Shown piece after piece: positions 31,836 to 40,635 of a stretch of DNA of 64,000 nucleotides; within the stretch, counting starts at the first letter, position 1, and every line of letters begins with the position of its first letter. The notes beneath the pieces were generated by a model. The model searched no databases and had not been told where the DNA came from. It worked only from the letters and a program-made list of their open reading frames with translations. The position numbers and the translations under genes were made by a program. Origin of the DNA: Acidimicrobiia bacterium (GTDB taxonomy: Bacteria; Actinomycetota; Acidimicrobiia; Spongiisociales; Spongiisociaceae); NCBI GenBank assembly GCA_011523635.1, contig WTGI01000030.1, positions 1 through 64,000 on the forward strand, in the 5' to 3' direction.

Positions 31836-34648
31836 CGTCCTATGGGCTCCGCGCTATCCGTTGATGCCCCAACCTCGAGTTCCGCGGGGTCGTCACGGCC
31901 CGACTGGGACCTGTAACGCCGGAGCACCGGCCCGAGGCGGAACTCGTCGATCTGGGTCTCGTTGCCGAAGAACTGGTCCTCGATGAAGGGCTCGATATTG
32001 AATCGCCAGACCCTCCTCAGGGTCCGATCGTTGTCGTTCGGCTCGTCCCCGTAGCCCTTCTTCATGAAATGGCTGGCGCCCAGTTGGAGGTCCGCGCCCA
32101 AGGATTCGGTCAACTCGTCGTTGACCATGGCCACCAACTCTCCCACCCACGGCGGCTGGTCCTCATGTTCCAACCAGCGGTCGAGCAATCCTTCTATGGC
32201 ATCGCGGTCGGGGAAGAACGGCACGAAGTGGAAGCGGCGGCGTAGCGCGGCATCGACCAGAGCGATCGACCGGTCGGCGGTGTTCATGGTGCCGATGAAC
32301 CACAGGGATTCCGGTAGCTCGAACTCCCCTTCGGGCCGGTACAGGGTGGAGATCGACTTGTCCCGGTACTCGAACAGGAACAGCAACTCACCCAGCACCT
32401 TGGGCAGGTTGGCCCGGTTTATCTCATCGATGACCATCACCTGACGGCGCTGAGGATGCCGCGCCGCTCGCTCGGCCATGAGCGCCAGTGGCCCAGGGGT
32501 CAACTCGTAGACGATTTGCCCATCCGGTCCGACGTCCGGCCTATAGCCCTCGAAGAAGTCCTCGTAGGAGCTAGACGGATGGAACTGCACCAGTGCCCGG
32601 TCGGCGGGATCGGGCGCCAGAGCAGCGGCCAGTCTCTGCGCAAGATACGTTTTGCCGGTACCGGGCGGTCCGTAGAGGATCACCTGCCCCTTGTCGCGGA
32701 GCAACTCATCGATTTCAACGAGGAAGCTACGTTCTACCAGCAGATCGCTAGCTGCCTTGCCGAGGGGATCCTCGTCGCCCATAGGCTTTCTTGGGTGGTC
32801 TGCGTAGTCGATATACCAGTAGAGGAAACACATCATGCCCCACGGATCTCCCGGGAAATGAGGCACCAGCCGCTCCCATAACCGGTCGTTCGACTCGACG
32901 TGCTTCTGGCCTCGGGTGGCCCTAGTCGGTGGTTCCGGAAGGTCGAGGGCGCGCAGCATCCGGAGCTTGCCGTGTTCTCCCGAGTAGGGATAGACACAGA
33001 GGTATCGATCCGGGTAGCAGATGGCCAGCAGCTTGAAGATGACCGTTTCACCCAGGCCGGTCACCTTGTACTCAGGATCGGTGAGCACCTTGTCGATGCG
33101 GTCGGCGTCGTCTCCCTCACCCCAGCACAGGAACTCCAGTGTCCCCAGGATCCGCTCGTACTCCACCTCGTCGGCATCTCTCACAGCTCGGCCGAGATGC
33201 GACTGCGTCCCCGTGCCGCCGTAAGCACCCGTCCAAACCCTGCGTAGCTCGGCACGGTCGGTGGTAGCCAGATTGCCGGGCCGCAGTATTTCCATCAACC
33301 TGGGCTGGCGGGCCTTCTGCCTTTCATCATGAGGAGTCGGGTAAGCCGTGTCTTGGCGGAACTCCGCAACTGCCTCAGCCAGGTCGGTCGCCGCGGGTGG
33401 GTCATCGATTCCAGGAGGATCAACACCAGGAGATTCCTTACCATCGGCACGGCTCATCAGGGAGTCAAGAAGCGGCCGGGCTGCGGTCGCCACGGCCACC
33501 ACTTCGGCCTTTAGGTCGAGATCGGCCAGTTGGTCCGGCTCGTAGTAGCGGCCGTAGATGAAGCTTCCCTGCCTCCCCATGAAGCCCATATCCTTCCCCT
33601 GGGACGCGCCACGCGTGGCCATCAAGGTGAACCCATCCACCGGGCTGCTTGCGACGACATCGCGTGCTTCGTCAGCCCACCCCTTTCGGACATTGGTAGG
33701 AACGATGCCGATGGCTGCCACCCGGTGGTTCACCCAAAGCCACAACCGAGGGCCTGCCGTTTCCCGGTTCCATCCGGCCCAGAGGTCCGCCCTCGGGCGA
33801 CCCTCCCTCCAGTCCAGAGACGGTTTGGTCACCTCGCACCTGTAGCCCAGCGCTTCGGACACGTCATCAGCGAGCGATTGACCCAGGTGACCGGCGATGC
33901 TGACCAGCGCCTGGGCATTGTCGCGGAGGGCCTCGGGCGGGATGGTCTCCGGGTCCATGCCGTAGGCGCAGCGATCTACAAGCACGGGATCGAGAAACAC
34001 GGGTCGCTTCTCTCCCCACCAGCTGGTGACCCTCGCGAGCCTCCGATAGTCACCATCGAGTTCGTTTGCGAGTTCCAGGAAGCGGAGATACCGATCTGCA
34101 GGAGAACCCGAGAACTTGGTTCCTGTGGATACCTCCAAGTATTCCCGGGACGACCGCCAGAAGACTGGCCACCTGTCAGGTTGCTCCAGTGCCCAAAAGT
34201 ACGGAAGCATGAAGGCCACGCGCAGAGGGGCAGGATGCGCACCGACCTTGATGCGGTCTATGTGCTCGACGAGTGCCTCAATCTTCTTGCCGGCAGACAC
34301 GCGATCTCTGGGCGGAGTCAATCCGGTGGCGAGCAAGTGGGTTAGCGACGCGGGATCGTCGGTGCGTTTCACAAGTGAGTTGATCAGCATGGCACCGTCA
34401 TGGCCCTTGAAGCCAACATCCTTCTTGAAGGCCCAGGCGTGCTGCTCCGCTCTGAACCGCTCCAAGTCACCGGAAGAGGCCAGTCGATCGCGGATCTCAA
34501 GGGCCTCGGACCCGGCGGTTCGGATGTCCGGCAGCCAATCCTTGAAGCGGCCTCCATCGATATCCGCTTGGGCCCGGCGGGCGTGGGCTTCGTACCACCG
34601 TCTGCGGAACTCGATCTCCCGCGGTTCGGCATCCGGTGCGCTTGCCAT
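31832..34648 (-). CDS. mcrB: McrB-type AAA+ GTPase with long divergent N-terminal region
   Basis: NTP-driven motor and target-recognition subunit of the McrBC system, 938 aa. C-terminal AAA+ module: Walker A YGPPGTGKTYLA (about 656-664), Walker B MVIDEINRANLPKVLGELLF (about 739), and the McrB signature IGTMNTADRSIALVDAALRRRF (about 788). The N-terminal two-thirds splits into a helical part, a segment around WVNHRVAAIGIVP (DNA-binding candidate), and a middle domain with TVIFKLLAICYPDRYLCVYP. No EVE, DUF3578 or other named reader was clearly recognised. The ATG follows AAGGAGGG. Confidence 0.9.
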   Translation of the reverse strand: MASAPDAEPREIEFRRRWYEAHARRAQADIDGGRFKDWLPDIRTAGSEALEIRDRLASSGDLERFRAEQHAWAFKKDVGFKGHDGAMLINSLVKRTDDPASLTHLLATGLTPPRDRVSAGKKIEALVEHIDRIKVGAHPAPLRVAFMLPYFWALEQPDRWPVFWRSSREYLEVSTGTKFSGSPADRYLRFLELANELDGDYRRLARVTSWWGEKRPVFLDPVLVDRCAYGMDPETIPPEALRDNAQALVSIAGHLGQSLADDVSEALGYRCEVTKPSLDWREGRPRADLWAGWNRETAGPRLWLWVNHRVAAIGIVPTNVRKGWADEARDVVASSPVDGFTLMATRGASQGKDMGFMGRQGSFIYGRYYEPDQLADLDLKAEVVAVATAARPLLDSLMSRADGKESPGVDPPGIDDPPAATDLAEAVAEFRQDTAYPTPHDERQKARQPRLMEILRPGNLATTDRAELRRVWTGAYGGTGTQSHLGRAVRDADEVEYERILGTLEFLCWGEGDDADRIDKVLTDPEYKVTGLGETVIFKLLAICYPDRYLCVYPYSGEHGKLRMLRALDLPEPPTRATRGQKHVESNDRLWERLVPHFPGDPWGMMCFLYWYIDYADHPRKPMGDEDPLGKAASDLLVERSFLVEIDELLRDKGQVILYGPPGTGKTYLAQRLAAALAPDPADRALVQFHPSSSYEDFFEGYRPDVGPDGQIVYELTPGPLALMAERAARHPQRRQVMVIDEINRANLPKVLGELLFLFEYRDKSISTLYRPEGEFELPESLWFIGTMNTADRSIALVDAALRRRFHFVPFFPDRDAIEGLLDRWLEHEDQPPWVGELVAMVNDELTESLGADLQLGASHFMKKGYGDEPNDNDRTLRRVWRFNIEPFIEDQFFGNETQIDEFRLGPVLRRYRSQSGRDDPAELEVGASTDSAEPIGR

Positions 34649-34727
34649 CCGTCCCTCCTTGCGTTGACCTCTGTTCATCGAACGAAGGAGATTGTATGTA
34701 GGAGTTGTGACACGCCCACCGGCGTGG

Positions 34728-36374
34728 TCACTCGGTCGAAGCCTCTCGTTGCCTGAGTTCGACCCTGCGGATCTTGCCGGAGATCGTCTTCGGCAACTCC
34801 TCCACGAACTCGACTTGACGGGGATATTTGTAGGGAGCCGTCGATTTCTTGCAGTGTTGCTGGATCTCGCTCGCCAGGTCCGGCGATGCGGTCCGGCCGG
34901 GAGCAAGGACGACGAACGCCTTGACGACCTCGCCTCGTTCAGGGTCCGGCACTCCGATCACAGCGGTCTCAGCGACCGAGGGGTGTTCCATTACCACCGA
35001 CTCGACTTCGAAAGGTCCGATCCGGTATCCGGCGGAGATGATGACATCGTCGGTTCTTGAACCGAACCAGAAGTATCCGTCCTCATCGACGTGGGCCCGG
35101 TCGCCGCTGTAGTACCAGTCGCCCTGAAACACCTCAGCGGTGCGCTCCGGGTCCTTCCAATACTCGGAGAAGAGGCCGACGGGTCGCTGGGGGTTCACCC
35201 TGATCGCAATCTGCCCCTCGATTCCCGGGTCCACCGGCGCCCCGCCATCGTCGACGACTGCAACCTCGTAGCCGGGACTCGGTTTGCCCATCGACCCGGG
35301 TTTCTTGGGCAGGCTGGGATAGTTAGCGACCGTGATGCATGTCTCGGTCTGTCCGTAGCCGTCATGGATCTCGAGACCGGTTGCCTGCTTCCACACTTCG
35401 AAGGTCTCGGATTCCAGAGGCTCGCCCGCCGCCATCGCGTGCCTCATTCGCGACAGGTCGAACCGCGATAGGTCCATCTGGACGAACTGTCGATAGATGG
35501 TGGGGGGAGCGCAGAACGTCGTCACTCCGTAACTCTCAGCGATGTGCAAGATCTGGTCGAACTCCGGCTTTCCCCTGCCGTCCCATACGAGAACAGCCGC
35601 CCCGCGCCTCCACTGACCGAAGAGCTTCCCGTAGGCCGCCTTCGCCCAGCCAAGATCTGAGATCGTCCAATGCAGATCACCGGGCCTGAGGTCCATCCAG
35701 AACCGCGCGGTGATCTCATGGCCGATCCCATAGGAGGCGTGCGTGTGCAGTACCATCTTCGGTTGGCCCGTCGTGCCCGACGTGAAGTAGATCAACAGCG
35801 GATCGGCAGCCGCGGTCGGGGCCGACTCCGGAACCCCCGTGCTAGCTCGCTCCATCCCGTCCTCGAGCGAGACCCAGTCTCCGTATGCCCCGTCGGCAAC
35901 GATCCGTTGCCTAACCATAGGGAACGTGGACTGCACTTCGTCGACCTTGGCCGCGCCCGCAGGATCGGTCACCGCCACCGTGGCCTCGGCACTCTCGATC
36001 CGGTATCGAATGTCCTTGGGCGTGAGCTGCACGGTTCCGGGCATCGGGACGGCCCCGAGCTTGAAGGCGCCGAGCATCACGTCGTACCACTGCGGGATGC
36101 GGGGCATCATCAAGAAGATTCTGTCCCCCTTCGTCACCCCTCGGGCGGAAAGGAAGTTCGCGGCCCGGTTCGATCGCTCGGATAGGTCACGGAAACTAAA
36201 CCGCCGGGGGTTTCCCCCCTGAGGATCCAGCGCCAGCAGGGCGAGGTCTAAGGGACGCACCCGTGCCCGCTCGTCGACCACGTCCCTCGCATAGTTGAAC
36301 TCGGCCGGCACCCCGAGCCGGAACGTCCGGCGGGCCTCCTCGTAGTCGGCCATGTTCGTCCCGGCATCGCTCAC
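34728..36374 (-). CDS. AMP-dependent acyl-CoA synthetase (acetyl/benzoate-type)
   Basis: A 548 aa acyl-adenylate-forming ligase. P-loop YFTSGTTGQPKMVLH, then IHDGYGQTETC (A5), YSGDRAHVDEDGYFWFGSRTDD (A7) and SAGYRIGPFEVE (A8), with KTISGKIRRVEL carrying the catalytic Lys. Overall resembles short- to medium-chain acyl-CoA synthetases. A GTG start with GAGGAGAGG just upstream is favoured over ATG seven codons later; the far upstream extension has no support. It is the second such enzyme in the window. Confidence 0.92.
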   Translation of the reverse strand: MSDAGTNMADYEEARRTFRLGVPAEFNYARDVVDERARVRPLDLALLALDPQGGNPRRFSFRDLSERSNRAANFLSARGVTKGDRIFLMMPRIPQWYDVMLGAFKLGAVPMPGTVQLTPKDIRYRIESAEATVAVTDPAGAAKVDEVQSTFPMVRQRIVADGAYGDWVSLEDGMERASTGVPESAPTAAADPLLIYFTSGTTGQPKMVLHTHASYGIGHEITARFWMDLRPGDLHWTISDLGWAKAAYGKLFGQWRRGAAVLVWDGRGKPEFDQILHIAESYGVTTFCAPPTIYRQFVQMDLSRFDLSRMRHAMAAGEPLESETFEVWKQATGLEIHDGYGQTETCITVANYPSLPKKPGSMGKPSPGYEVAVVDDGGAPVDPGIEGQIAIRVNPQRPVGLFSEYWKDPERTAEVFQGDWYYSGDRAHVDEDGYFWFGSRTDDVIISAGYRIGPFEVESVVMEHPSVAETAVIGVPDPERGEVVKAFVVLAPGRTASPDLASEIQQHCKKSTAPYKYPRQVEFVEELPKTISGKIRRVELRQREASTE

Positions 36375-36700
36375 GGTCCTCTCCTCTCCGAAGCAGCCGC
36401 GGCTACGCCACCGTGATGCCGGCGGATGCCCTGATGGATCCACCCGAGCGCCGCACGGTCCTGGAAGCGGGCAACCGTCGGGAACGGCGGCGCCTGGCAA
36501 GAAGTCAGGATACCGCCGCGTGCCCGGGTCCGGTGTGCTTGCCATTCGCTCCCTTGTCTTGTGTCCGGCATTTGAAGGCGATCGTGTGCGGGCGTGGGAT
36601 ACGCACACGGGTCGCCATGTGGGGAGACCCCCAGTCGGCTCAGGGCGGGTTGTAACGTATGGGCCGGTCGGAGGACAGCGGCATACGGAGGTTCGACACT
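36375..36700. other. Intergenic region between divergent genes
   Basis: About 326 bases between the acyl-CoA synthetase and the amidohydrolase. No convincing gene, RNA or repeat was seen. It must hold promoters for both divergent genes; no clear -35/-10 pair stands out. Confidence 0.5.
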
Positions 36701-37573
36701 ATGGCGGTAGTAGACGCCCATCTGCATCTTTTCAAGCCGGCTAGCGAGCAGTACCCGCGGGACGTCTTCGAGGAGATGACGCCGGTCGAGCGGGAGGAAT
36801 CGGCGGAGGAGTTCCTCGTGGCCATGGACAGCGCCGGTGTGGACCACGCGGTGATCGTTCCGCTGTCGGTCCACGATCACTACCTGGCGGAGATCCTGGT
36901 GGAGTTCCCCGGCCGCTTCGCCGGGGTGGGTGTCTACGACCCCGACGCGGAGGACGGCGCCGGCCAGGTAACCCGGCGAGCGGAGCAGGCCGGCATCCAG
37001 GGGCTTCGCTTCTACGGATTCGGCGGCGAGGCGGGACAGGCGCCCGAGTCACTGGCGGTGTTCCCGGCCCTGGAAGCGATGCGCGACCTGGACATGAAGG
37101 TGTGGTTCTACGGTGACCCCGACCAGGTGGGCCTGCTCGACGGGGTGATGCAGTTGCTCCCCGGCCTCAAGGTGGTCCTCAACCACCTGGGCTTCTGCCC
37201 CGACATCTGGATGGAGATAGCCATCGACGAGGACCGGCGTCCCCGCTTCGACATCCCGCTGCCCCCGGACTCGCTGGGTCTGATCGAGCAGATGGCCGCC
37301 AAGCATCCGGAGGATCTCTACGTGCACCTGTCGGGCCAGTACGCCTTCACCCAGACCCCCTATCCGCACCCTGACCTCCAGGAGGTGGTGGACCGCGTCT
37401 ATGCGGCCTTCGGCGCCGGCCGGATGCTTAACGCATCCGACTGGCCCTGGATCAAGGACAACCCCGGCTACGCCGAGGTGCTGTCGTTGGTGGACCACTA
37501 CCTGCCCGGCATCTCGCCCGAGGACCGGGCCGCCATCCGGGGCGGCACCGCCCTGTCACTGTTCGACTTCTAG
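36701..37573 (+). CDS. Amidohydrolase family protein (amidohydrolase 2 type)
   Basis: TIM-barrel metal-dependent hydrolase or decarboxylase, 290 aa. It opens with VVDAHLHLF (metal-binding His pair), has the LNHLGFCPD strand-6 block, and ends with NASDWPWIKDNP (Asp) and a family-typical IRGGTALSLF. Members hydrolyse lactones or decarboxylate aromatic acids. The ATG has GGAGG about ten bases before; the frame is open 14 codons further. Confidence 0.87.
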   Translation: MAVVDAHLHLFKPASEQYPRDVFEEMTPVEREESAEEFLVAMDSAGVDHAVIVPLSVHDHYLAEILVEFPGRFAGVGVYDPDAEDGAGQVTRRAEQAGIQGLRFYGFGGEAGQAPESLAVFPALEAMRDLDMKVWFYGDPDQVGLLDGVMQLLPGLKVVLNHLGFCPDIWMEIAIDEDRRPRFDIPLPPDSLGLIEQMAAKHPEDLYVHLSGQYAFTQTPYPHPDLQEVVDRVYAAFGAGRMLNASDWPWIKDNPGYAEVLSLVDHYLPGISPEDRAAIRGGTALSLFDF

Positions 37574-37615
37574 TGGTCTGCCGCAGGGCTTCGTATATCA
37601 CGGCCGGCTCGTGTA

Positions 37616-39127
37616 CTAACGGTCCCCGTAGATAGGGTCGCGGGGGACCAGGTCCAGGGCCCGTGCTAGCCGGGTGGCCATCTGGCCCTTGGTGGTATTG
37701 GCGCCGGGACAGTAGCGGGGCGGGAGGACCCAGCACCCCCGGGTCAAGCCGGCCGCCACAACGGCGTCGATGGCGTCCGCGTGGACGCTGCCGGCGGTAT
37801 CGGTGAAGCCGCTCGTGAGACTGCTGGGAAGAACGAAGGCCCGGGCGAGGAAGGACGCCATCTCGCCCCGGGTGACAAGGCCGTAGGGGCAGAAGCGGGC
37901 CGGACTTGTGGCACACCCCGAGGTGACGCCCAGTTCGGCCAGGCGTTCGACGTAGGGCATCCACCAGCGGTCCGCGCTCGCGTCGGCGAACCGGGATTCC
38001 GTGACGGGAGCGGGGTCGGCGCCGTCGAGGGCCCTCACCAGCCAAACCGCCATCATCCAGCGCTTGATGCGCTGGGTCGGGCAGAATAGATCGGGTCCGC
38101 ACTCGGTGCCGGCGAGTATGCCCTCGTTCCGGAGGGTCTCAATACCCGCCCGGTGAGCGCCTTCCGGGACGTCGTCGAAGCCCGGTTCGTCGACGCCGAG
38201 GTCGCCCAGCTCGGGATCTCTGCAGCCACCGGGTCCTCCGGCGGAGAGCTTCCGGGAGGTGCTGAACATGGGGTTGAATCCGGAGCCCGGGTCGGTGGTG
38301 GTGAGGTAGCGCTCTATCCCATCCGCGATGGCCACCGCTTCGACCTTCTGCACTTCCGGGTCGGCGAGGAGCCGGGCTTCGGCCGGTGTCGAGAGGTAGG
38401 CGGCTTCGGTGATGACCGTCGCGATGCCCGGCGTGTACTGGAGGATCCCGTACAGGTCGTCCTGAACCTCGACGCGGAGCACGGAGGAGGCCCCCTGGAA
38501 TACGGTCTTGCGCCACGCGACGTCGTACTGCGAGAACGCCCCTTGCAGTTCTTCGAACAGGATGCCGGCCAGCCGCTTCGAGTTGGCGCCCTCGATCTGG
38601 TGATAGGTCTCGGTGCCGGGAAGTTCGGAGCGGGCGGTCGCTCCGCCGTTGTGATGGAGCGATATGAACACGTCGGGCTTCAGGGCTCGGGCGATCTCGG
38701 CCCGCACCACGATCGGGATGCGGACGTCGGTGGTCCGGGTCATCATCGCGTTGAAACCCCGGTCGCGCAGCTCCTCGATCAGCAGCTCCGAGACGTCCAG
38801 GTTCAGGGCCTTCTCGGTCAGGCCGTTGCTGCCCACCGCCCCGGTTTCCGAACCTCCGTGGCCGGGGTCGATCACCACCTCCACGTGCGAGATGTACGTG
38901 CCTCCGGTCACCGTCCCTTCGTTCCAGCAGGTGGTGGTGACCACGTATCCGTCATCCCTGATCTCCCGCACCGGGAGCACCAGTCCGTCGTCGCTGATCA
39001 CGACGCCATTGCCGGGAGGGCCAGGGGGGTAGTACTGGGCGGCGGCCGGTAACAGGGCTGCGGTCGAGAGGAGGAGCGTCGCGGCCAGGATGGCCAGTCC
39101 CCGGCGGCGAGAGCCGGTCGTGATCAT
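37616..39127 (-). CDS. Secreted N-acetylmuramoyl-L-alanine amidase with SLH-like repeats
   Basis: Cell-wall hydrolase, 503 aa. A Sec signal peptide covers about 1-30. The Amidase_3 domain follows with VVIDPGHGGSETG (His90), NGLTEKALNL (Glu105), ISLHHNGG (His158/159) and VITEAAYLS. From about 320 three SLH-like repeats occur: DVPEGAHRAGIETLRNEGI with CGPDLFCPTQRI, FADASADRWWMPYVERLAELGV, and FTDTAGSVHADAIDAVVAAGL with RYCPGANTTKGQMA. The repeats carry paired Cys and would anchor the enzyme to the wall. Confidence 0.92.
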   Translation of the reverse strand: MITTGSRRRGLAILAATLLLSTAALLPAAAQYYPPGPPGNGVVISDDGLVLPVREIRDDGYVVTTTCWNEGTVTGGTYISHVEVVIDPGHGGSETGAVGSNGLTEKALNLDVSELLIEELRDRGFNAMMTRTTDVRIPIVVRAEIARALKPDVFISLHHNGGATARSELPGTETYHQIEGANSKRLAGILFEELQGAFSQYDVAWRKTVFQGASSVLRVEVQDDLYGILQYTPGIATVITEAAYLSTPAEARLLADPEVQKVEAVAIADGIERYLTTTDPGSGFNPMFSTSRKLSAGGPGGCRDPELGDLGVDEPGFDDVPEGAHRAGIETLRNEGILAGTECGPDLFCPTQRIKRWMMAVWLVRALDGADPAPVTESRFADASADRWWMPYVERLAELGVTSGCATSPARFCPYGLVTRGEMASFLARAFVLPSSLTSGFTDTAGSVHADAIDAVVAAGLTRGCWVLPPRYCPGANTTKGQMATRLARALDLVPRDPIYGDR

Positions 39128-39161
39128 CCGGGGATGGTCTTGCGAACCGGCAGGCGCCGTT

Positions 39162-39479
39162 CTACCGGCCTTCGGCCACCAACTCGGGGTTGTAGGGCTC
39201 GATCATGATGCACTCGCCCGGGCACTCCTCGGCGGACTCGATCACGTCTTCGATCAGGCTGTCAGGGACCCGCGCCACCCCGCGGGCGCCCTCGGGCCCA
39301 TGACCGTCCCCGGCCTCGTCATCGAAGACCAGGGTCGAGCCGAAGTGCCTGGCCTCTTCCTTCACCACCCAGAGGCCGTCGTCACGACCCTCGAATACGT
39401 CGGGAGCTATTTCCTCGCAGATGCCGTCCCCGGTGCATAAGTCCTGGTCGATCCACACCATCATCTTGTAGTCGGCCAT
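39162..39479 (-). CDS. Ferredoxin, 3Fe-4S/4Fe-4S single-cluster type
   Basis: A 105 aa acidic electron carrier. Cluster ligands lie in CTGDGICEEIAPDVFE (Cys15, Cys21) and EECPGECIMIE near the C-terminus. The middle is an insertion of about 40 residues (DDEAGDGHGPEGARG), longer than the usual ~65 aa P450-type ferredoxin. GAAGGAG precedes the ATG. No cytochrome P450 or oxygenase gene lies next to it, so the partner is unknown. Confidence 0.85.
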   Translation of the reverse strand: MADYKMMVWIDQDLCTGDGICEEIAPDVFEGRDDGLWVVKEEARHFGSTLVFDDEAGDGHGPEGARGVARVPDSLIEDVIESAEECPGECIMIEPYNPELVAEGR

Positions 39480-39854
39480 CGCGTCTGACTCCTTCGGCTC
39501 CCGCGCAGTTCATTATGGCCATTGGCAGGCGCGATCCGCAATCGGGCGCGCCCAGCCACGAGACGTGGCTCCCTCATCCACAAGCGTACCAGCGCACGCG
39601 CCGAACCGGAGCGTTGTCTCGGGTAGCGAGAGACCGATGCGCGGGGTCGGCGCGTCTACGCTGTCGGCACGCTCGGCGACTCCACCAGGATGTGCCATGG
39701 CTCAGCCCGATCCGATACGACCCGTGATGGCAGGCGGTCCGTCCCGCTCGTCCCGCCTGCAGGAGGCGTACCCGCGAAATGTCCAGCTGGTCCGATAGTC
39801 GACGATGACCCCCCAGGCCAACGCCTCGCGAGCCGACCAATCCCCGTCAGTGTC
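39480..39854. other. Intergenic region before the MITE-like element
   Basis: About 375 bases between the ferredoxin and the inverted-repeat element. Short open frames on both strands have no ribosome site or recognisable product. A minus-strand frame that enters the element (DGDWSAREALAWGVIVDYR) may be the tail of a gene truncated by the insertion, but this is weak. Nothing else was seen. Confidence 0.4.
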
Positions 39855-39859
39855 CCTAG

Positions 39860-40022
39860 TGGTCTGTCTGCGAAACAGCTTGGCGTGTTCTGGCTGCCAT
39901 CGGTGTCCCGTCGCTGCGTTCCGCTTCCTCAACGTACCGCTGCGGGTACGCCTTCGTCAGCGGGCCTTGCGAGGAACACCGCTGCCGACGCCATACCACA
40001 CCGCCATTCCACAGACAGACCA
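39860..40022. mobile_element. MITE-like element, 163 bp with inverted terminal repeats
   Basis: CCTAGTGGTCTGTCTG at 39855-39870 is repeated exactly in inverse at 40012-40027. The terminal tetranucleotide CTAG on both sides could be a 4-bp target duplication, leaving termini TGGTCTGTCTG. No transposase is encoded; the interior has a small hairpin (CGTACC...GGTACG). From memory, IS701-type transposases duplicate YTAR, which CTAG fits, but the parent family is unproven. The right end lies immediately before the next gene's ribosome site. Confidence 0.5.
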
Positions 40023-40035
40023 CTAGGTGGCGTGA

Positions 40036-40635
40036 TTGGTCACCGTTCGTACCCGCGCGGTCCTGGTCCGGATCCCCGGCCTGGTCCTGGGGCTGGCCAT
40101 GTTCGGGGCCGGCATAGGGCTCAACATCCGAGCCAACCTCGGCTTGTCCCCGTGGGACGCCTTCCATCAGGGCATCGCGTTGCGAACTCCTCTCTCGGTG
40201 GGGCTGGTGACCATCGCGGTCAGCGTCGTCGTGTTGCTGGCGTGGATTCCCCTGCGGCAGCGTCCCGGCCCCGGCACCCTTCTGAACGCCACCCTGGTGG
40301 GGGTCATGATCGACGTCACGCTGTTCGTGGTGCCCGAGACGGAGCTGCTCTGGTTGCGCGTGCTGTACCTGGTCGGCGGCATCGGCTTGGTGGCGTTCGG
40401 ATCGGGTTTCTACATAGGGTCGCGCCTCGGTCCCGGCCCCAGGGACGGGATCATGACCGGCCTGGCTGCCCGGGGCATGTCCATCCGGTTGGCCCGCACC
40501 CTCATCGAGGGAACCGTGCTCATCGCCGGATGGTTGCTGGGTGGGGCGGTCGGCATCGGAACCCTGATCTACACCCTGACCATCGGGCCGCTCCTCCAGA
40601 TCACCCTCCGCTGGGCCGATAGGGGACCGCTGTGA
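40036..40635 (+). CDS. YczE/YitT-type integral membrane protein
   Basis: A 199 aa protein with about five helices. The block GLAMFGAGIGLNIRANLGLSPWDAFHQG and later GFYIGSRLGPGPRDGIMTGLA are typical of the YczE/YyaS family. Function in the family is unknown. The start is weakly defined: TTG at 40036 has AGGTGG six bases before, contributed partly by the MITE right end. Its stop overlaps the GTG of the next gene by four bases. Confidence 0.85.
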   Translation: MVTVRTRAVLVRIPGLVLGLAMFGAGIGLNIRANLGLSPWDAFHQGIALRTPLSVGLVTIAVSVVVLLAWIPLRQRPGPGTLLNATLVGVMIDVTLFVVPETELLWLRVLYLVGGIGLVAFGSGFYIGSRLGPGPRDGIMTGLAARGMSIRLARTLIEGTVLIAGWLLGGAVGIGTLIYTLTIGPLLQITLRWADRGPL

